Shown: positions 8,441 to 16,688 of the stretch, in pieces
How positions within the stretch are numbered: position 1 is the first letter of the stretch
How the letters are laid out: the number at the start of each line of letters is the position of its first letter
NCBI GenBank assembly: GCA_020860575.1
Contig: JAJBUB010000031.1
Coordinates: 1 to 37,775 of the forward strand
Origin: Clostridiales bacterium
Lineage (GTDB): Bacteria; Bacillota; Clostridia; Oscillospirales; Oscillospiraceae
Direction: 5' to 3'
DNA: 37,775 nucleotides
Position numbers and translations under genes: made by a program
Notes under the pieces: model-generated
Told to the model about the DNA's origin: nothing
The model's database searches: none
What the model saw: the letters and a program-made list of their open reading frames with translations, nothing else

Positions 8441-9901
8441 TCACTTCACCACATTCAAGTAATTGATCTCCGGGTCCTCGGGGCCGGTCATGCTGCAACC
8501 CTTGCATTTAGCGTACTCGATATAATCCAGGATATCCCCGGTGATGCGCTCGCCGGGGGCCAGGATGGGGATGCCGGGGGGATAGCACATGACGAACTCG
8601 GAGCAGACCCGGCCCTCCGTCTCCCGGAGGGGAAGGCTCTCCTTGTCGGCATAGAACGCCTCCTGGGGAGTGATGACCACGTCCGGGTCGATATACTCCT
8701 GGCTGAGCAGACCGGTGCCGTCGGTGTGATAGCGCCGCCTGATCTCCGCCAGGGCACTGACCAGCCGCTCCAGCTCCTGGGGCCGGTCGCCCATGGAGAG
8801 GTAGGCCAGGATATTGCCGATGTCGCCGAACTCGATCTGGATGTCGTACTCGTCCCGGAGAATGTCATATACCTCGATGCCGGCCAGGCCGATGTCCAGA
8901 GTGTGGACACTGAGCTTGGTGGTGTCAAAGTCAAAGATGGAGTTGCCGTTGATCAGCTCCTTGCCAAAGGCGTAGTACCCGCCGATGGCGTTGATCTCCT
9001 CCCGGGCGTACTCCGCCATGTCCGCCACCTGATGAAAGACCTGCCGCCCCCGGAGGGCCAGGTTCCGGCGGCTGATGTCCAGGCTGGACATGAGCAGGTA
9101 GCTGCCGGAGGTGGTCTGGGTCAGGTTGATGATCTGCCGCACATAGCCTGCGTGGACGCCGGGGCCGGTGAGGAGAAAGCTGGACTGGGTCAGGCTGCCG
9201 CCGCTCTTGTGCATGGAGACGGCGGCCATATCCGCCCCCGCCGCCATGGCCGACACCGGAAGGCCGCCCCCAAAATAGAAGTGGGTGCCGTGGGCCTCGT
9301 CGGCCAGGCACAGCATCCCCGCCTCATGGGCCATGCGGACGATGGCCCGGAGGTCGGAGCAGATGCCGTAGTAGGTGGGGTTGTTCACCAGCACCGCCAC
9401 CGCCCTGGGATGTTCCCGGATGGCCCGCTGCACCTGATCCCGGCTCATGCCCAGGGAAATGCCCAGCCGCTGGTCCACCTCCGGGTTGACATAAACCGGA
9501 ACCGCTCCACAGAGCACCAGGGCGTTGATGACGCTCCGGTGGACATTCCGGGGGAGGATGATCTCGTCCCCCTGCTTGCAGGCGGTGAGCACCATGCTCT
9601 GGACGGCGCTGGTGGTGCCGCCCACCATCAAAAAGGCGTGCTCTGCGCCAAAGGCGTCCGCCGCCAGATCCTCCGCCTCCCGGATGACCGATACCGGGTG
9701 ACACAGGTTGTCCAAGGGCTTCATGCTGTTCACGTCCACTCCGACGCACTTCTCTCCCAGGAAAGCGGTCAGCTCCGGGTTGCCCCGTCCCCGCTTGTGT
9801 CCCGGCACGTCAAAGGGTACTACCCGCATCTGACGAAAGCGCTCCAGCGCCTCGTAGATGGGGGCACGCTGCTGATCATAATGGTATCGTCTCGACTGCA
9901 C
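8441..9901 (-). CDS. speA: Arginine decarboxylase (Orn/Lys/Arg decarboxylase, short Bacillus SpeA type)
   Basis: 486 aa from the GTG at 9899-9901. Fold-type I PLP enzyme; with agmatinase next door the reaction is arginine to agmatine plus CO2. Visible: substrate/PLP motif VPFDVPGHKRG near the N-terminus, MVGGTTSA, DEAHG (about 201-205), PLP lysine in SMHKSGG (Lys232), and a C-terminal domain ending YAKCKGCSM. The open frame continues to 10000, but that part runs through an intrinsic terminator hairpin (9925-9962). The GTG has GAGGGAG 8 nt upstream and matches the usual N-terminus of the short family. First gene of the polyamine operon. Lysine decarboxylase is the main alternative. Confidence 0.9.
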   Translation of the reverse strand: MQSRRYHYDQQRAPIYEALERFRQMRVVPFDVPGHKRGRGNPELTAFLGEKCVGVDVNSMKPLDNLCHPVSVIREAEDLAADAFGAEHAFLMVGGTTSAVQSMVLTACKQGDEIILPRNVHRSVINALVLCGAVPVYVNPEVDQRLGISLGMSRDQVQRAIREHPRAVAVLVNNPTYYGICSDLRAIVRMAHEAGMLCLADEAHGTHFYFGGGLPVSAMAAGADMAAVSMHKSGGSLTQSSFLLTGPGVHAGYVRQIINLTQTTSGSYLLMSSLDISRRNLALRGRQVFHQVADMAEYAREEINAIGGYYAFGKELINGNSIFDFDTTKLSVHTLDIGLAGIEVYDILRDEYDIQIEFGDIGNILAYLSMGDRPQELERLVSALAEIRRRYHTDGTGLLSQEYIDPDVVITPQEAFYADKESLPLRETEGRVCSEFVMCYPPGIPILAPGERITGDILDYIEYAKCKGCSMTGPEDPEINYLNVVK

Positions 9902-9924
9902 CGCCAACACTCCCTCGTATTGCG

Positions 9925-9962
9925 AAAAAAACCGCAGGACACGCTTTGGGCGCGTCTTGCGG
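9925..9962 (-). terminator. Intrinsic terminator just upstream of speA (attenuator)
   Basis: Hairpin CCGCAagGAC.../...GTCtTGCGG (9932-9962, about 12 pairs, one mismatch) followed on the minus strand by TTTTTTT. It ends 14 nt before the speA RBS. Nothing upstream on this strand is left to be terminated except the speA leader itself, so this is an attenuator candidate. Confidence 0.8.
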
Positions 9963-10261
9963 TAGAGTCGATACAGCGATGCTCTCTCCTGCCCCGGCAC
10001 GAGGGGACGAAAGGAGCAACGATTGCGTCAGACGGGGTGTTCAGAGTCTATATAGCAACAATCTGCTTTTACTGCTCTTATTGACCGTTTCACAAGCTTG
10101 CGCACCAGCGCCTCTTATAAAATTTGAGCGCTCACACTCAATCAATAAGGCGGGAGACCCCGCCGTCCGGCAGTGGACCCGGCTGTCCGTATGGCCTTGA
10201 CCCCCGAAGGAGTGGTCCGAATGATTGCTGAAAGAGACTGAAAAACCCGTGTTCTTTCAAA
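9963..10261 (-). promoter_or_regulatory. Structured leader of the polyamine operon (no gene)
   Basis: The gap between speA and thrS. Between promoter P1 and P2 the minus-strand RNA can form GAAAGA/TCTTTC, a GACC..GGTC stem and then GGCGGG/CCCGCC (10149-10164) followed by TTATTGATT, a weak terminator-like end. Between P2 and 9963 there are further short stems, then the strong terminator at 9925-9962. I recognise no known riboswitch consensus. Regulation by a metabolite, peptide or protein is an inference. Confidence 0.5.
10114..10141 (-). promoter_or_regulatory. Promoter P2 of the polyamine operon with operator-like palindrome
   Basis: On the minus strand TTGAGT (10136-10141), 16-bp spacer, TATAAG (10114-10119). 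The spacer contains the perfect palindrome TGAGCGCTCA (10125-10134; extended on the minus strand to TGTGAGCGCTCA), resembling LacI-family operators in symmetry. A bound repressor there would block the promoter. Confidence 0.6.
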
Positions 10262-10269
10262 CTGCGAGT

Positions 10270-10299
10270 AGTATAACACAGAATGTCGGAATCTGTCAA
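10270..10299 (-). promoter_or_regulatory. Promoter P1 of the polyamine operon
   Basis: On the minus strand TTGACA (10294-10299), 18-bp spacer, TATACT (10270-10275). A second TTGACA copy lies 8 bp further upstream. It would give a leader of about 360 nt before the speA start. Confidence 0.75.
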
Positions 10300-10316
10300 T
10301 CTGTCAATCAAAGAAT

Positions 10317-10340
10317 GGCCCGCCCCGGGCGGGGCGGGCC
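10317..10340 (-). terminator. Terminator of thrS
   Basis: Very GC-rich perfect hairpin GGCCCGCCCC/GGGGCGGGCC directly after the thrS stop. The minus-strand tail ATTCTTTGATT is a poor U-tract, so termination may be incomplete. Confidence 0.65.
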
Positions 10341-10361
10341 TCATTGAAAGCTTTGAACGGC

Positions 10362-12110
10362 TCAGTCGATGGTCTTGTTGTCCACTACGTCCTTGAGCAG
10401 GGTCAGGAAGTCCTCCTGGCTCATGGCGCCCAGGTCCTTGCCGGAGCGGTGACGGATGGAGACGGTCTGGTTCTCCATATCCTTGTCGCCCACCACGATC
10501 ATATAGGGGATCTTCTGCCCCTGGGCCTCCCGGATCTTGTAGCCCAGCTTTTCGGAGCGGTGGTCCACCTCCACCCGGTACCCGGCGGCGGTGAGCTTGT
10601 GCTCCACCTGGTCGGCGTAGTCGGCGGCCCGGTCGGTGACGGGCAGCACCTTCACCTGGACGGGAGCCAGCCAGGCGGGGAAGGCCCCGGCGAAGTGCTC
10701 GGTGATGACGCCGATGAACCGCTCGATGGAGCCGAGGACAACGCGATGGATCATGACAGGGCGGTGCTTCTCCCCGTCCGGGCCGGTGTACTCCAGCTCG
10801 AACCGCTCCGGCAGCTGCATATCCAGCTGGATGGTGCCGCACTGCCAGGTACGGCCCAGAGAGTCCGCCAGATGGAAGTCCAGCTTGGGACCGTAGAAGG
10901 CCCCATCGCCCTCGTTGATGGAGAAGTCCTTGCCCATCTCGGTGACGGCCTGCTTCAGCGTCTCGGTGGCGAAGTCCCAGTCCTTCTCGTCGCCCATGTG
11001 GTCCTCCGGCATGGTGGAGACCTCGATCTGGTAGGTCAGGCCAAAGACGGAGTACACCTCGTCAAACAGCTTGACCACGTTTTTGATCTCGTCCTTCATC
11101 TGGTCCCAGGTCATGAAGATGTGGGCGTCGTCCTGGGTGAAGCAGCGTACCCGGAACAGGCCGTGGAGGGCGCCGGACAGCTCGTGCCGATGCACCAGGC
11201 CCAGCTCGCCCATGCGCAGGGGCAGGTCCCGGTAGGAGCGAGGCTCGGACTTGTAGACCAGCATCCCGCCGGGGCAGTTCATGGGCTTGATGGCGTAGTC
11301 CTCGCCGTCGATGACGGTGGTGTACATATTCTCCTTGTAGTGGTCCCAGTGGCCGGAGCGCTCCCACAGGCTGCGGTTCAGGATCATGGGGGTGGAAATT
11401 TCCACATAGCCGTACCGCTTGTGTACCTCACGCCAGTAGTCGATGAGGGTGTTGCGCAGCACCATGCCCTTGGGCAGGAAGAAGGGGAAACCCGGTCCTT
11501 CATCGGTGAGCATATACAGGCCCAGCTCCTTGCCCAGCTTCCGATGGTCCCGGCGCTTGGCCTCCTCCTGCTGCTTGAGGTACTCGTCCAGCTGGTCCTT
11601 CTTGGGGAAGGCGATGCCGTAGATGCGCTGGAGGGTCTCCCGGTTGGAGTCGCCCCGCCAGTAGGCGGCGTTGCAGGCGGTGAGCTTGATGGCGTTGCCC
11701 TTCACCCGGCCGGTGGAGTCCAGATGGGGGCCGGCGCACAGGTCGGTGAACTCCCCCTGACGGTAGAAGGAGATGACCTCGTCCTCCGGCAGATCGTTGA
11801 TCAGCTCCACCTTGTACGGCTCGTCCTTCATGAACTCCAGGGCCTCGGCCCGGGGCAGCTCGAACCGCTCCAGCTTCAGCTTCTCCTTGCAGATCTTCCG
11901 CATCTCCGCCTCGAGCTGCTCCAAAATCTCCGGGGTGAAGGAGAAGGGGGCGTCCAGGTCGTAGTAAAAGCCGTTCTCGATGGAGGGGCCGATGGCCAGC
12001 TTCACCTCGGGATACAGACGCTTCACCGCCTGGGCCAGAATGTGGGAGCAGGTGTGCCAGTAGGTGCGGCGATACTGCTCGTTTTCAAAGGTAAATTGAT
12101 TGTCCGCCAT
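10362..12110 (-). CDS. thrS: Threonyl-tRNA synthetase lacking the TGS domain
   Basis: 582 aa. Class II synthetase charging tRNA-Thr. The N2 editing domain starts almost at residue 1, with HTCSH (zinc-binding-like H-x3-H at about 19 and 23) and TACNAAYWRGDS. The catalytic core follows (PMILNRSLWERSGHW, KPMNCPGG, FRVRCFTQDDAH, then IHRVVLGSIERFIG), then the anticodon-binding domain (QVKVLPVTDRAADYA). Typical ThrRS is about 640 aa with an N-terminal TGS domain of about 60 residues, absent here. Start: ATG at 12108-12110 with GAGGAGGT 8 nt upstream; a longer open frame to 12146 lacks an RBS and enters the T-box terminator. Controlled by the T-box at 12145-12388. Confidence 0.95.
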   Translation of the reverse strand: MADNQFTFENEQYRRTYWHTCSHILAQAVKRLYPEVKLAIGPSIENGFYYDLDAPFSFTPEILEQLEAEMRKICKEKLKLERFELPRAEALEFMKDEPYKVELINDLPEDEVISFYRQGEFTDLCAGPHLDSTGRVKGNAIKLTACNAAYWRGDSNRETLQRIYGIAFPKKDQLDEYLKQQEEAKRRDHRKLGKELGLYMLTDEGPGFPFFLPKGMVLRNTLIDYWREVHKRYGYVEISTPMILNRSLWERSGHWDHYKENMYTTVIDGEDYAIKPMNCPGGMLVYKSEPRSYRDLPLRMGELGLVHRHELSGALHGLFRVRCFTQDDAHIFMTWDQMKDEIKNVVKLFDEVYSVFGLTYQIEVSTMPEDHMGDEKDWDFATETLKQAVTEMGKDFSINEGDGAFYGPKLDFHLADSLGRTWQCGTIQLDMQLPERFELEYTGPDGEKHRPVMIHRVVLGSIERFIGVITEHFAGAFPAWLAPVQVKVLPVTDRAADYADQVEHKLTAAGYRVEVDHRSEKLGYKIREAQGQKIPYMIVVGDKDMENQTVSIRHRSGKDLGAMSQEDFLTLLKDVVDNKTID

Positions 12111-12144
12111 GGAAAATACCTCCTCATATTTTGGGGCGGGGAAC

Positions 12145-12388
12145 AAAAAATCCCACCCCTGACAGAATCAGGGGTGGGATGAAGAATCATCTCACGGTTC
12201 CACCCTGCTTGGCCTGTCCGGATAAAGGACAGACCCGCTCATTGGCCGCGGTAACGGGCGGCGCACGGCAGGCTTTGTCACCTGCGGCTCCGGGGCGGTG
12301 TCACCGGTTCGGGCGGAAAGCGCTTGCAGCACAGGGCGCTTCTCTCTGGCCGACCTCTGCGGATTCGTCCCCTTCATCGCCAAATCAC
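12145..12388 (-). ncRNA. T-box leader of thrS
   Basis: The minus strand holds the T-box antiterminator core AGGGTGGAACCGTGAG (12191-12206) and then a terminator, hairpin ATCCCACCCCTGA/TCAGGGGTGGGAT (12151-12180) with TTTTTT. Upstream, Stem I features AGAGAG and GTGCTGCAAG can be seen. An ACC triplet in a GAACCGG context is a candidate Thr specifier. Uncharged tRNA-Thr would favour antitermination and raise thrS transcription. Confidence 0.93.
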
Positions 12389-12394
12389 AGGATG

Positions 12395-12423
12395 AATATA
12401 GCACGATTTCCCGGCGCTGTCAA
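12395..12423 (-). promoter_or_regulatory. Promoter for thrS T-box transcript
   Basis: On the minus strand TTGACA (12418-12423), 17-bp spacer, TATATT (12395-12400). Confidence 0.85.
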
Positions 12424-12476
12424 GGGGAGGCTGGGGCGGCGCGAAAGGGCGATATCTTATTTTTCCGCCGCTCTGC

Positions 12477-12505
12477 TTTACTTCTTCTCCCCGATATCGT
12501 ATAAT
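12477..12505 (+). promoter_or_regulatory. Promoter for the glycosyltransferase gene
   Basis: TTTACT (12477-12482), 17-bp spacer, TATAAT (12500-12505), about 97 bp before the chosen start. Divergent from the thrS promoter. Confidence 0.65.
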
Positions 12506-12601
12506 AGCTTACCATAAAAGAAGAATCACACGATCTCAGAAGAACGCGGTGATCGGGAGCATTTTCCCGTGGACTGCAGGGACGGGAGGAAACTGGAGCA
12601 G

Positions 12602-15600
12602 ATGGAACCATATCAAAACGATGCTGCGAGCAAAAACGAGCCAAATGGGACGCAGATCGCTGAGAGCATCGATACAGAGAAATATTTGCGGAAATGCGGA
12701 GGCGCAAAGGTCCGGGCAATCCGATATGCGGGAAACCGGATCGTCATGGCGGTGGCGATGCCCCAGCGGGACGAGGAGGATGTCCGGTTCGACCTGATCT
12801 CCCTGACGACGCAAAAGGCAGCCAGAGGGGTCTCTGTGGCAGTAGGCCCACAGACTGCGACCGGACAGGGCGTAGAGGTGGAAGTGACCCTTACATTCGA
12901 CCACATTACGGACTGGGATTTTGACGCATACTGGTTGGTCCGCACCTATCGGGGGATCAGGATCAAGGCGGCGTTTGCCCGGGGCTTTTCGGACCGGTCC
13001 GGCGCGCTCTCTGAGATCATCCATATGAAGCACGGGAGCGAATTTGACGTCTGTATACGCCCAAATGAAAAGAACCAGCCGGAAATACAGGTGGCGGAGC
13101 GGATCTACCCGTATATGATCTCTGTCGTCATGGCGGTCTACAACACAAAGCGCTTTCTGAGCGAGGCGATCAAAAGCGTGCTGGCCCAGAAGCTGTCCGG
13201 CCTGACCAAATTCGTTGTTGGCGGAAAGAGCAAACGCTGCCGGGAGCGGGTCTACGGAGATTTCTACGAGCTGATCTTGGTGGACGACGGCTCCACCGAC
13301 GGCTCCGGGAAGATCTGCGACAAATTCGCCGCCCGATACAAACAGGTCAAGGTCATCCACAAGCCCAACGGCGGTGTCTCCTCCGCCAGAAACGAGGGCA
13401 TCCGGGCGGCGACGGGGAAGTATCTGAATTTCATGGACTCGGACGATAAGTTTTCGGACAACGTCATGGAGAGCTGCTTCAAGAGCTTTGAGGGATGGTG
13501 TGACAGAACAGATGTCATCACCTTCCCGTCCCGGTTCTTCGGAGCAGCGGAAGGGGACCATTGGCTGAACGATAAGTTTTCGCGTGGCAGTCGCATCATT
13601 GACCTTTGGAGAGAAAGTGATTCCTCGTTGGTCTTTGTCAACGCGAGTATGTTCAAGGCGGAAACTGTTAAAGGAAAGTTTTGGTTCGATGAGTCGTTAA
13701 AAACGGCAGAGGACATCAAATTCATCTATACGCTGCTGCTGAATGGAAACGCACAGATCGGCGTGGTAAGTGAGTGTACCTACTGGTACAGAAGACGCAA
13801 TGCAGGCGAGTTCTCTGCAATTCAGGAATCAAAACAGAATATAAACTTTTATACGACTGTACTCTCCGGTATGATGAAATGGCTGATTATGACGAGCCGG
13901 GAGAAATATGGTTTTGTTCCAGGTTATCTCCAGGCGATGCTGGCGCAACAGCTGCAGTGGAGGTACTGTCAGGACGAAAAAGCCGAAGTTGCCTGCAGCG
14001 TATTGGATGAGGCACAGTTTGTGCAGTATAAACGGAATCTGGCGGAGATTTGGAACTGCATTGATGACGCTGTGATTCTTCGGCAGAAGAAAATCTTCCA
14101 GGAACACAAGGCCTATATTCTCTCCGAACAGAAGGGAGAGCCGTTCAGGCAAATCGCCAGCGGCGGCGATATGCTGTATTTTTGCGGTGACAATCTTGTT
14201 AGCAAGGCATCTTCCTTCCAGGTCAAATTGGAATTTCTGACAATCGCCGACCGGCAGCTCTGCCTGGAGGGCTACGCCATGTCCTTGAATCGGAACGCGG
14301 CGTTGTATCTCTGTGTCAATGGGAATGATTTCCTGCCGCTGCGACCGTTGGAGCGGGACAAAAACGTCTATACGCTGGGAGACACGATTTTGTTTGCCAC
14401 TGCCTTCCGGTGCAGTATTCCCCTCGATTCCTCTGTGTCCCAGTATTCTGTGGCATTCTATGAAAAAATCGACGGTCAGTATATCAAAAAGAACGACATC
14501 CGCTACCACAAGACCATGCCCCTGAGCAAGGCGTTCAGCAACTCCTACTATCGGAAGGACGGCTGGTTCGTGCGCATGAAAAAGTGCGAGCTGAAGGTGC
14601 AGAACGTGGCCTGCATTGACCCGGACGAGGGGACGGCGCTGAATCGGTATGAAAAGGCGTTTCTGGTGCAGGTCGAGCAGAAACTGCAGGGGCAGGAGGC
14701 AAAGCTGGCGGCAGCGGACGAAGGCCCGGAGAAGGACAGACTGGCGAAGAACACGGCGGCCCTGCGGGACGCCCTTGCGCTGCGCAGGGAAATGCTCCCG
14801 GTGCTGGAGGAGCGCCGGCGGACGCCCCACAAAAAGCTGTGGCTGCTCTCTGACAGGTCTACTGCGGCCGGAGACAATGGAGAGGCCCTGTTCCTGTACC
14901 TGACGGAGCATCATGCCTCGGAGGTGGACGCCTGGTTTACGGTCAACGACGACAGCCCGGACTATGAGCGGCTGCGCCAGGTGGGCCATGTGGTGGCCAG
15001 AAACTCCAGGGAGTACCTGAAGCTGCACCTGATGGCGGACTGTATCATCTCCTCCCAGGGAGACGAGTATATTTTCAATCCGTTTCACCCGGACAGGATG
15101 ACGGACGTATTTCGGGACCTGCTGGCGGACCGACCCTTTGTATTTCTCCAGCATGGTATTATCAAGGACGATATAAGCGACTGGCTGAACCGGTATAACA
15201 AGAACATCAGGGGCTTTATCACATCTGCTGCACCGGAATATCAGTCGATTTTACAATATAAGTATTACTATACTGAGCGGGAGGTATGGTTGACCGGGCT
15301 GCCGAGACATGACAGGCTGTACCGGGATGAAAAGAACTATATCACCATTATGCCTACCTGGAGAAGAAACCTCACGAAAGAAGAAAAAGAAAACCGGGGT
15401 GAGTTTCACTTGCGGGATTCATTTACGGATAGCTTGTTCTTCCGGTTCTACAACGGCTTGCTCAACGATAAACGGTTGCTCGCAGCGGCGGAGACATATG
15501 GGTATACTGTGTGCTTCAAACTCCATCCGGCATTCATGGATGGATTAGATCGATTCGATCATGACAGCCGGGTCAAGTTTATGGAGCGTGAACTGCCATA

Positions 15601-15934
15601 CCGGGAGATTTTTGCAGAGAGCAATCTGGTCATAACAGACTATTCCTCCACCGTCATGGATTTCGCCTATCTCCGCAAGCCTGTGGCCTATTGTCAGTTT
15701 GACCGGGAAGAATTTTACGATGGACAGGTTTATACAGAGGGCTACTTTGACTACGAGCGGGACGGCTTCGGCGAGGTGACCTATGATCTGGACGCTCTGG
15801 TGGACGTCATCATCGACTACATGAAGAACGGCTGCCGGCTCAAACCAATGTACCGGGAGCGGATGGACAGGTTCTTTGCCTTCAATGACCACAACAACTG
15901 CGAGCGGGTCTACCAGAAGCTAAAGGAGCTTTGA
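12602..15934 (+). CDS. Two-domain GT2 glycosyltransferase / CDP-glycerol glycerophosphotransferase
   Basis: 1110 aa from the ATG at 12602; an in-frame GTG at 12569 would add 11 residues, but GGGAGG at 12584-12589 favours the ATG. An N-terminal all-beta-looking region (1-165) precedes a family 2 glycosyltransferase (about 172-430) with SVVMAVYNT, LVDDGSTDGS and MDSDD (metal-binding DxD-like). A linker (about 430-770) follows, then a TagB/TagF-type domain (about 770-1105) with FLQHGI, TGLPRHDRL, PTWRR, FKLHP and ITDYSS. Such proteins build teichoic-acid-like or phosphoglycerol-containing surface polymers at the cytoplasmic membrane face. No export genes are adjacent. Base composition drops mid-gene (about 13560-14250 and 15230-15700), suggesting a mosaic. 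Confidence 0.87.
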   Translation: MEPYQNDAASKNEPNGTQIAESIDTEKYLRKCGGAKVRAIRYAGNRIVMAVAMPQRDEEDVRFDLISLTTQKAARGVSVAVGPQTATGQGVEVEVTLTFDHITDWDFDAYWLVRTYRGIRIKAAFARGFSDRSGALSEIIHMKHGSEFDVCIRPNEKNQPEIQVAERIYPYMISVVMAVYNTKRFLSEAIKSVLAQKLSGLTKFVVGGKSKRCRERVYGDFYELILVDDGSTDGSGKICDKFAARYKQVKVIHKPNGGVSSARNEGIRAATGKYLNFMDSDDKFSDNVMESCFKSFEGWCDRTDVITFPSRFFGAAEGDHWLNDKFSRGSRIIDLWRESDSSLVFVNASMFKAETVKGKFWFDESLKTAEDIKFIYTLLLNGNAQIGVVSECTYWYRRRNAGEFSAIQESKQNINFYTTVLSGMMKWLIMTSREKYGFVPGYLQAMLAQQLQWRYCQDEKAEVACSVLDEAQFVQYKRNLAEIWNCIDDAVILRQKKIFQEHKAYILSEQKGEPFRQIASGGDMLYFCGDNLVSKASSFQVKLEFLTIADRQLCLEGYAMSLNRNAALYLCVNGNDFLPLRPLERDKNVYTLGDTILFATAFRCSIPLDSSVSQYSVAFYEKIDGQYIKKNDIRYHKTMPLSKAFSNSYYRKDGWFVRMKKCELKVQNVACIDPDEGTALNRYEKAFLVQVEQKLQGQEAKLAAADEGPEKDRLAKNTAALRDALALRREMLPVLEERRRTPHKKLWLLSDRSTAAGDNGEALFLYLTEHHASEVDAWFTVNDDSPDYERLRQVGHVVARNSREYLKLHLMADCIISSQGDEYIFNPFHPDRMTDVFRDLLADRPFVFLQHGIIKDDISDWLNRYNKNIRGFITSAAPEYQSILQYKYYYTEREVWLTGLPRHDRLYRDEKNYITIMPTWRRNLTKEEKENRGEFHLRDSFTDSLFFRFYNGLLNDKRLLAAAETYGYTVCFKLHPAFMDGLDRFDHDSRVKFMERELPYREIFAESNLVITDYSSTVMDFAYLRKPVAYCQFDREEFYDGQVYTEGYFDYERDGFGEVTYDLDALVDVIIDYMKNGCRLKPMYRERMDRFFAFNDHNNCERVYQKLKEL

Positions 15935-15945
15935 CGCACAACAAC

Positions 15946-15981
15946 GGGAGCGTTGCAGAACCAAAAAACTGCAACGCTCCC
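15946..15981. terminator. Convergent hairpin after the glycosyltransferase gene
   Basis: Perfect 13-bp stem GGGAGCGTTGCAG/CTGCAACGCTCCC with a 10-nt loop, between two converging genes. No proper T-tract follows on either strand; the T-rich stretch is in the loop. Terminator function is probable but not canonical. Confidence 0.6.
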
Positions 15982-15989
15982 AAGGATAT

Positions 15990-16181
15990 TTAAGTATAAG
16001 AAGAATAAGGTGTGAGCTTCATAACAACGTAATCATACCAGTTTTTTGAGGCATTTCCATACTCATAGTGAACCCTGGCGTCATTGAGCGCTTCACGAAT
16101 CTGCCATGTTTTATACTCTGTTGGATTGTCGCAAAATTCGTCGATCGCGCTGATAGAAAAGGTTACGGTGTAGCCAGACAT
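15990..16181 (-). CDS. Small orphan protein, 63 aa
   Basis: I do not recognise a family. The 63-residue protein (MSGYTVTFSISAID...) is soluble-looking, Tyr- and Asn-rich, without signal peptide or membrane span. It has a beta-like N-terminus (YTVTFSISAI) and a helical middle (TWQIREALNDA). The start is supported by AGGAGGT 7 nt before the ATG at 16179-16181 and by a near-consensus promoter at 16256-16284. Its composition is far more AT-rich than the flanks, a sign of transfer. A longer frame to 16235 lacks an RBS. Shape and strong signals suggest a real, possibly regulatory or accessory, small protein. Confidence 0.6.
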   Translation of the reverse strand: MSGYTVTFSISAIDEFCDNPTEYKTWQIREALNDARVHYEYGNASKNWYDYVVMKLTPYSSYT

Positions 16182-16255
16182 AAAGATACCTCCTGAAATT
16201 GAGCTTTCATTGCCACTGTACCATTGATAATACAAATCTAAAGTAACATATAGTA

Positions 16256-16284
16256 ATTATATCGTATTTCTGCTTTATTTTCAA
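16256..16284 (-). promoter_or_regulatory. Promoter of the 63-aa gene
   Basis: On the minus strand TTGAAA (16279-16284), 17-bp spacer, TATAAT (16256-16261), giving a 5' UTR of about 70 nt. Confidence 0.7.
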
Positions 16285-16393
16285 TGTCTGGAGAAACAAA
16301 TGAAGCTGATTGTTGTAAAGAACGAGTATAGGAAAAAGCATTGTGTCAGAGAGAGACACAGCACCAAAACTGCGGCGCTCCCACAAAATTTCC

Positions 16394-16422
16394 TTGACAT
16401 CCTCCCCCGTCCCGTTTAAAAT
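16394..16422 (+). promoter_or_regulatory. Promoter of the acyltransferase-alaS T-box transcript
   Basis: TTGACA (16394-16399), 17-bp spacer, TAAAAT (16417-16422). Confidence 0.85.
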
Positions 16423-16428
16423 GAAAGC

Positions 16429-16664
16429 CGAACAAAACGTGCAAAACGGCAATGCGGAAACCAGCCGGGGGCGCGGCGTCCAGAGCGAGCGGGGGAGAGT
16501 GCAAGCCCTGCGGAGGCCGTCCCGGACAGCCACTTCCAAGCCGGCCGCGACGAGCGGCACGCCTCATCCCCGTTATCGGATGAACTGAGCGGTTCGGCTT
16601 CGGGCTGGATCATCAGGGTGGTACCGTGGTTCGTCCGCCCCTGAGCAGTCAGGGGCGTTTTTTT
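16429..16664 (+). ncRNA. T-box leader upstream of acyltransferase and alaS
   Basis: The antiterminator core AGGGTGGTACCGTGG (16615-16629) is followed by the terminator GCCCCTGA/TCAGGGGC (16637-16656) and TTTTTTT (16658-16664). GGAGAG within Stem I is visible; GCC at 16540-16542 is a candidate Ala specifier but was not proven by folding. It should respond to uncharged tRNA-Ala, given alaS two genes downstream. Confidence 0.9.
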
Positions 16665-16688
16665 ATGCAGAGAGAGGAGAGTGGACGG

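Noticed and set aside
9902-10000. N-terminal extension of speA by 33 codons
   Set aside because: It runs through a terminator hairpin and T7; the GTG at 9901 has the RBS and gives the normal family N-terminus.
10142-10261. Guanidine (ykkC/mini-ykkC) riboswitch in the speA leader
   Set aside because: Two ACGG tetranucleotides are present but not in clean hairpin loops, and no ykkC core could be aligned by eye.
10344-12182. A 612-codon plus-strand frame opposite thrS
   Set aside because: Antisense shadow of thrS with no RBS and no family; it overlaps the T-box terminator.
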